DNA of 64,000 nucleotides. Source: Saprospiraceae bacterium. GTDB lineage: Bacteria > Bacteroidota > Bacteroidia > Chitinophagales > Saprospiraceae. Numbering within the stretch: position 1 is the first letter of the stretch; the number at the start of each line of letters is the position of its first letter. The DNA lies in assembly GCA_020628095.1 (NCBI GenBank), contig JAHDFP010000013.1:56340-120339 (forward strand). Direction: 5' to 3'. A program made the translations under genes and the position numbers. Below the pieces are notes generated by a model. It saw only the letters and a list, made by a program, of their open reading frames with translations. It was not told where the DNA came from and made no database searches. This document shows positions 59,542 to 64,000 of the stretch, in pieces.

Positions 59542-60594
59542 CTATATTTTTTGTAAGAACGCTAGTGTATCTACACCATCGGCGTAATCATCCAGCTTAG
59601 GGCACTGTGCCGCACCAAAGCTTACATGAGGCCAATCACCAATGGGCTTAGCGGAAATCACACATTGTATAGTCTCTCTTCTATTTTGCAGATCTTTAAT
59701 AAGATAATCTTGATCAGAGTAGAACTCATAATGTAGACAAGCAATCCGACTATCGAGGGATTTGTCCTTTCTCAATATGATGAAATCATTAGTCAGAATA
59801 TCCTCATTATTCATCAGATATAGGGCAGAAGAATAATCGAAATTGTTCTTATACTTATGATGGTGTATAACTTCTTTATGCTGATATAAGACACCAAATA
59901 GCAAGTCGACATCCACCCCATCCTCCAGATAGACCTTAGCTACATTACGACAACCTAATCCAAAATAATCAAACACGTCCCGACCAATGAGATCAATATC
60001 ATCCGCTGTATCTTCCATAGTAACAACGGCAACAGCCGATCTATGCTTACGTATAATATGAGGTACATGCGCAAAATATTTCTCAAAATACCCACTGGCA
60101 TTATCACTACCTGTGGCGATAATGGCATCATAGTTTTTGAGTTGGTCTACGACCTGTATTCTGTCCCCTATTTTGGCATTTGCTGATTTCATACAGGATA
60201 AGAAATAATCGACCAAGACACGATCTTTAGACGAAGGCTTAATTATCGTGTAGTGACCACTGACGAAAGAAGATATTATATCATGCACTCCGACTAAGGG
60301 TATGTTACCCGCCAATATCAGGCCGACCGTCTTAGAAGAATGCTCCGACATTTCGTAATTCGCCATCCAATCGGTCAGAGCCTCCTCAGACAGATAGTAA
60401 TGGACCAGAGTATCCAAAGCCTGATCAACATACTTAGCCGTAAACCAAGGGTTGTACAACTTGGCTTGTTGCTTGGCATTTTCTCTTAGAGCAAGGTCAT
60501 TAGTAATTATTTCGCCTGTTTTGACAAGGCAGGCAATTCTCTCTTTCGGGTTCACTTCTTTTTGGTTCGTTGGTGGGTACAGTAATCTCGCCAT
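59542..60594 (-). CDS. LuxC-like acyl-CoA reductase
   Basis: The 350-residue protein matches the LuxC/acyl-CoA reductase family: GLILAGNIPLVGVHDIISSF (91-110), TGSDNASGYFEKYF, and the catalytic cysteine C215 in DYFGLGCRNVAKVY. It should reduce an activated fatty acyl group (thioester) to an aldehyde with NADPH. Its partner could be the LuxE-like synthetase at 12117. No luciferase genes are present. Its first 43 nt overlap the end of the RluD-like gene on the same strand; a later start is possible, but no better ATG is seen. Confidence 0.9.
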   Translation of the reverse strand: MARLLYPPTNQKEVNPKERIACLVKTGEIITNDLALRENAKQQAKLYNPWFTAKYVDQALDTLVHYYLSEEALTDWMANYEMSEHSSKTVGLILAGNIPLVGVHDIISSFVSGHYTIIKPSSKDRVLVDYFLSCMKSANAKIGDRIQVVDQLKNYDAIIATGSDNASGYFEKYFAHVPHIIRKHRSAVAVVTMEDTADDIDLIGRDVFDYFGLGCRNVAKVYLEDGVDVDLLFGVLYQHKEVIHHHKYKNNFDYSSALYLMNNEDILTNDFIILRKDKSLDSRIACLHYEFYSDQDYLIKDLQNRRETIQCVISAKPIGDWPHVSFGAAQCPKLDDYADGVDTLAFLQKI

Positions 60595-61592
60595 CTTTCT
60601 ATGACCAGATTGATATCTTCTGGCATATCAGAATCAAAGGTCATCTTCTCTTTAGTCTTGGGATGGACAAACCCCAAAGTCTTGGCATGTAAAGCATGAC
60701 GTGGCAATCGCTTGAAGTTATTCTCCACAAAGGTTTTATACTTAGAAAATACGGTTCCCTTTCTGACCCTATCGCCATCGTATAGTCTATCATTGAACAA
60801 AGGATGACCGACCGACGACATGTGCACACGTATCTGGTGCGTACGTCCTGTTTCCAGATTACACTTTACCACACTCACATAATAAAACGACTCTACCACC
60901 TCGTAATGGGTCACGGCGTGTTTGCCGCCTTCGTTTTCGGGGTATACGTAACGCTTTATTCGATCCTTGGGATGTCTGCCTATATTGCCCTCTATACGTC
61001 CAGCAGTTGGTTCTGGATCTCCCCATACTAGGGCATAATATGTACGCTCCACTGTATGATCATGAAACTGTTTCGCCAATGCAGTCATCGCCGATTCATT
61101 CTTAGCGACGACCATAAGACCAGAAGTATCCTTATCTATACGATGCACTAATCCCGCTCTTTCTTTATCATTACCAGGCATGACTGGTAGATCTGTCCTT
61201 TTGAGGTGGTAAGCCAGAGCATTGACCAGAGTTCCTGACTTGTTTCCGATACCTGGATGCACGACCAGCCCAGGTGGCTTATGTAAGACTATAACATCTT
61301 CGTCCTCATACCTGATATCTAATGGAATATCCTCAGGCAATAATTCTGTTTTTTGGGTGTATTGCTTGGGTATTTTAAGATGTATACGGTCTTGTGGTTG
61401 TATCTTATAGTTGGACTTAATGATCTTATTGTTGACCTCGACCAGTTTATCCGATATGGCTTTTTGAATTTTACTGCGAGAAAGACCTTCCATTTTTTCA
61501 AAAAGATATCTATCTATACGATAAGGCATCTGACCGGGATCTACCAGTATCTCTCTTATTTCGTATGCGTCACTTTCTTTTGTCAGCGTCAT
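60552..61592 (-). CDS. rluD: RluD-like 23S rRNA pseudouridine synthase
   Basis: The 346-residue protein has an N-terminal S4 RNA-binding domain (about 18-80; RIDRYLFEKMEGLSRSKIQKAI), then DEDVIVLHKPPGLVVHPG, the catalytic HRIDKDTSGLMVVAK (catalytic Asp), and a C-terminal RTHQIRVHMSSVGHPLFNDRLYDG. The pattern is that of RluD, which modifies helix 69 of 23S rRNA. A 43-nt overlap with the LuxC-like gene implies translational coupling. It is downstream of the barrel gene at 61602 with a 9-bp gap. Confidence 0.95.
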   Translation of the reverse strand: MTLTKESDAYEIREILVDPGQMPYRIDRYLFEKMEGLSRSKIQKAISDKLVEVNNKIIKSNYKIQPQDRIHLKIPKQYTQKTELLPEDIPLDIRYEDEDVIVLHKPPGLVVHPGIGNKSGTLVNALAYHLKRTDLPVMPGNDKERAGLVHRIDKDTSGLMVVAKNESAMTALAKQFHDHTVERTYYALVWGDPEPTAGRIEGNIGRHPKDRIKRYVYPENEGGKHAVTHYEVVESFYYVSVVKCNLETGRTHQIRVHMSSVGHPLFNDRLYDGDRVRKGTVFSKYKTFVENNFKRLPRHALHAKTLGFVHPKTKEKMTFDSDMPEDINLVIERWRDYCTHQRTKKK

Positions 61593-61601
61593 AATAGTTG
61601 G

Positions 61602-62285
61602 TTACCAGGTCCAGCTCACGCCGACGTGTATGTTAATATAGTTAGTCTGAGTTGTCTGTGATCTAAAATTATCCAATGGAAACTGATTAGCATCTTCCCG
61701 ATTGACAAGGTAGGTTACACCCGTACCGCCTGTGTAGGTTACTTTAGGTGTTATAAAGAATCCATCAATTATATGAATCGTGAAACCCACACCTACTCCA
61801 TAGGCCATATTGACATCTGTTTCGTCAAAATCAACTTGTGCAGAGCCATCGTCAAAAAACGTCGTGGTCGTCTGTGTATAAAAAATCTGTGGCCCAAAAG
61901 ACATATCCACAAACGGCTCAACACGCCAAAAGAAGAAATCCGTAAAATGTCTGATCTGTAATTGGAGACTGGCAAAATTAGATCCCGTCCTCACATCAGA
62001 ATCAGCGAAGGCAGAGAACGAATCTCCTATGTGAGCATACGCCAGACTGAACCCTAAAAAATTATGTTTTCCTTCTTGGAGCCTTGCTAGATAAGATAAA
62101 GAATAACCATTAAGGTTGCGATCCAGATTATCGCCGAATGTATTTATGGGTAATAATCTATTATAAAATAGATCGACATAATATTTATTCTCTCTGTTTT
62201 CCTCAGCCTCTATCTCTTCACTTTCTTGTCCAAACGAAAAATGAGAAAAACATAATAAGCCGATAATAAGTAAATGCAATCTCAT
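61602..62285 (-). CDS. outer-membrane beta-barrel protein
   Basis: From ATG 62285 (MRLHLLIIGLLCFSHFSFGQ) the product has a signal peptide and about 227 residues; the frame opens earlier at 62324. The body has alternating strands with glycines (KYYVDLFYNRLLPI, LSYLARLQEGKHNFLGFSLAYAHIG, VEPFVDMSFGPQIFYTQ, VNMAYGVGVGFTIHIIDGFFITPKVTYTGG), ending VGVSWTW with the terminal aromatic expected for a barrel. The family was not recognised. It is in line with rluD and luxC, with a possible operon 61602-60552-59542. Confidence 0.8.
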   Translation of the reverse strand: MRLHLLIIGLLCFSHFSFGQESEEIEAEENRENKYYVDLFYNRLLPINTFGDNLDRNLNGYSLSYLARLQEGKHNFLGFSLAYAHIGDSFSAFADSDVRTGSNFASLQLQIRHFTDFFFWRVEPFVDMSFGPQIFYTQTTTTFFDDGSAQVDFDETDVNMAYGVGVGFTIHIIDGFFITPKVTYTGGTGVTYLVNREDANQFPLDNFRSQTTQTNYINIHVGVSWTW

Positions 62286-62352
62286 AATCATATATAAGAT
62301 CAAAGGTAAGTATATTGCGACCAATAAATATTTCTAATCATCGGTCAGATAT

Positions 62353-63555
62353 ATGAAAAAACTAAAATTTGATACCATTTGTGTAAAAGAAAATCACGAA
62401 ACACCCAATGGTGGTTCTCATATCTTACCGATCTACGCCAGTTCTGCTTTTTCGTATAATGATATAGAGTCTTCTATCGACGTATTCACTGGTAAAAGTG
62501 AGGGCTATGTCTACTCACGATATGGCAATCCCACGGTCGCCTCGGTCGAGAAAAAATTAGCGGCGCTGGAGACTATAGATCTGGAGGAAAGTGGATTTTG
62601 CATAATGACGAGCTCTGGCTTATCGGCCATTATGACCTTAGCTACAAGCCTATTACAATCGGGTGATGAAATACTCACGCAAGCCAATCTATATGGAGGT
62701 ACTACGGAGATATTCTCCAAGATACTCTCTAAGTATGGTATCAAATCACACTTTATTAATCTTTCCGATCTTTCCAAAGTAGAAGATGCCTTATCCTCCA
62801 ATCCCAAAATAAAACTAGTCTACTGCGAATCACCGACTAATCCGACTCTTTCCTGTGTAGATATAAAAGCAACCGCCGATCTATGCCAAAAATACAAGGC
62901 CCACTCATGTATAGATAACACCTTCTGTACATCTTATCTACAACGACCTCTGACCCTGAGTGTTGACTTCGTGGTGTATTCTACAACAAAGTTCCTCAAT
63001 GGTCATGGTAACGGACTTGCAGGCGCTATCATCGGAAAAAACGGAGAACACAAAAAAACAGTGTGGAATCACATGAAGCTAATGGGAACTAATTGTAACC
63101 CGTTCGATGCATGGCTCGTGCATAATGGTCTCAAAACACTTTCCGTGCGTATGGATAAGCATTCGGATAATGCCTTAGCTATAGCAGAGTTTCTACTAAA
63201 TCACCCGAAGGTCAATAAGGTGAATTATCCTGGATTATCTACTAACGCTTTCCATACTATGGCTTCTACTCAGATGTCTCAGTATGGCGCCATGCTCAGT
63301 TTCGAATTAGATGGAGGGATAGAGGAAAGCAAAAGATTTATGAACGAAACGAAGCTGTGTAGTATCACGTCTACCCTCGGTAATGCGGACACCTTATTGT
63401 TACATCCAGCAACATCATCTCATCTTAACATACCCAAAGAAATAAGAGAAAAAGAGGGAATCACAGATGGCCTCATACGAGTATCCGTCGGCATCGAGAA
63501 CAAAGAAGATCTTATAAGTGACATAGGAGATACTCTGGACAGGCTGCGCAGCTAA
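62353..63555 (+). CDS. Cys/Met metabolism PLP enzyme (methionine gamma-lyase / cystathionine gamma-synthase type)
   Basis: The 400-residue PLP enzyme carries the fold-I signature: YSRYGNPTVASVEKKLA, TSSGLSAIMTLATSLL, YGGTTEIF, ESPTNPTL and the Schiff-base lysine K213 in YSTTKFLNGHGN. Further landmarks are SLGNADTLLLHPATSSH and IRVSVGIENKEDLI. It may eliminate methionine's thiol group or make cystathionine; a few active-site residues would decide and were not resolved here. Single gene, divergent from the barrel gene and followed by the second copy of the palindromic repeat. Confidence 0.93.
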   Translation: MKKLKFDTICVKENHETPNGGSHILPIYASSAFSYNDIESSIDVFTGKSEGYVYSRYGNPTVASVEKKLAALETIDLEESGFCIMTSSGLSAIMTLATSLLQSGDEILTQANLYGGTTEIFSKILSKYGIKSHFINLSDLSKVEDALSSNPKIKLVYCESPTNPTLSCVDIKATADLCQKYKAHSCIDNTFCTSYLQRPLTLSVDFVVYSTTKFLNGHGNGLAGAIIGKNGEHKKTVWNHMKLMGTNCNPFDAWLVHNGLKTLSVRMDKHSDNALAIAEFLLNHPKVNKVNYPGLSTNAFHTMASTQMSQYGAMLSFELDGGIEESKRFMNETKLCSITSTLGNADTLLLHPATSSHLNIPKEIREKEGITDGLIRVSVGIENKEDLISDIGDTLDRLRS

Positions 63556-63667
63556 GCTTTACTATATAAACCGAAGAAAAAGAACAACTCTTTACAGGCA
63601 TGTTCAGTAGTAGCATAGAATCTTCCAACCGGGATTTAAGCAAATTTTTGTTGTCAAGCATAATACC

Positions 63668-63871
63668 AATTATTTGAGAGGATGTATTTAGACCGTTCAT
63701 TATTCAGTCTGGGGCGAGTATATTTACGTCCGCGGCTTGGGTTGTGAAATAACCCATGAGCAGTGAATATGGGAGCGGAAGGAAACGAGCAAAGCAAAAA
63801 GACCTTTTAATGAACTAGAGTTTTGGTTACTTTGGGGCAATGCCAAAGTAACACATCAAAGGAAAAATTTT
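63668..63871 (-). repeat. palindrome-rich intergenic repeat, copy 2
   Basis: This is the inverted counterpart of 13656-13860. The ACTTTGG/CCAAAGT hairpin, the GAACGGTC and ATTCAGTC blocks, ACGTCCGCGGCTTGGGTT, and the flanking TCTCAAATAA-like end are all kept. The second hairpin is shortened (GGGTT/AACCC). As in copy 1, it lies between convergent genes (PLP enzyme + and a partial gene -). Confidence 0.85.
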
Positions 63872-63890
63872 TCCTGAATAGCCCTTTGTA

Positions 63891-64000
63891 TCAGAGCGAA
63901 AAACTAATCTTCTTATTAGCGAAATCAAGAACTGTTTCTTTCACAGGTAGTTGATTCAAAGATATAATGCCATGTATCTCTGTCTCCATAGTATTTATAA
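63891..64000 (-). CDS. C-terminal end of a minus-strand gene (truncated by window edge)
   Basis: Reading the minus strand in from the edge gives an open frame ending with TGA at 63893-63891: METEIHGIISLNQLPVKE, then VLDFANKKISFSL. There is an in-frame ATG at about position 63989, but the frame is open beyond it. Codon use is similar to other genes here. With only about 36 codons visible, no family could be recognised; it may be a chance frame. Confidence 0.35.
   Translation of the reverse strand, partial: INTMETEIHGIISLNQLPVKETVLDFANKKISFSL

Noticed and set aside
1..64000. CRISPR array, tRNA genes, prophage or integrase
   Set aside because: No regularly spaced repeats, no cloverleaf-like sequences in the gaps and no phage or integrase motifs were found by reading both strands.

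Overview
The window looks like chromosomal DNA of a member of the Bacteroidota, most plausibly an environmental Saprospiria/Cytophagia-type organism. The DNA is AT-rich by eye and most starts lack a Shine-Dalgarno sequence. A promoter of the Bacteroidota type (TTTG / TAnnTTTG) can be read at 10797-10828. Typical families of the phylum are present: GldC, a type IX secretion (T9SS) C-terminal signal, a TonB-dependent receptor of the outer-membrane beta-barrel family, DUF5916, DUF2911, a TamL-like lipoprotein and a TlpA/DUF4369 thioredoxin. No tRNA, 5S/16S/23S rRNA, CRISPR array, transposase, integrase or phage structural gene was found. One structural RNA is clear: a small SRP RNA at 16714-16811 (-).

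Layout. 0-5 kb: end of a LuxR response regulator, a TPR-class III adenylate cyclase, YitT and a LexA-like S24 repressor. 5-8.7 kb: GldC, a TraB/GumN-family protein, Lrp/AsnC and glutamate dehydrogenase. 8.7-10.7 kb: ccmB-ccmC-ccmD, overlapping the glutamate dehydrogenase gene. 10.8-18 kb: cell-wall amidase, LuxE-like acyl-protein synthetase, HemF, ArsC-like protein, nucleoside phosphorylase, fructose-6-phosphate aldolase, SRP RNA and a pseudouridine synthase. 18-27 kb is the accessory part: a DUF4145-like protein, DUF5916, DUF2200, a decayed DUF4062 gene, a Fic protein between two copies of a degenerate repeat, and a type IIG restriction-modification gene split by a frameshift. 27-36 kb: alanine dehydrogenase, then three consecutive secreted-protein genes (a transglutaminase-like protein, a small secreted protein and a 1689-residue T9SS cargo). 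36-54 kb is mostly housekeeping: MazG, PIG-L deacetylase, Na+/solute symporter, TonB receptor, DUF2911, nucleoside transporter, uridine kinase, TlpA-like thioredoxin, TrmH, TamL-like protein and endonuclease III. 54-58 kb: DUF2391, DUF3124, TrkH and Dps, a stress/potassium group, followed by a decayed methyltransferase tail. 58-64 kb: a YbjQ-like protein, two small outer-membrane barrels, a LuxC-like acyl-CoA reductase, RluD and a methionine gamma-lyase/cystathionine synthase type enzyme.

The most unusual signals are non-coding. Two short intergenic units (about 18094-18162 and 27065-27131) share an exact 19-nt block and each ends in a different strong intrinsic terminator, as expected of a small-RNA family. 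A palindrome-rich element of about 200 bp occurs twice in opposite orientation (13656-13860 and 63668-63871), each time between convergent genes. A degenerate 125-bp repeat flanks the Fic gene, one copy fused to the DUF4062 remnant. Two genes below the usual ORF cutoff were found by reading (17024-17188 and 39900-40034). All functional names rest on motif recognition by eye; no database search was run.
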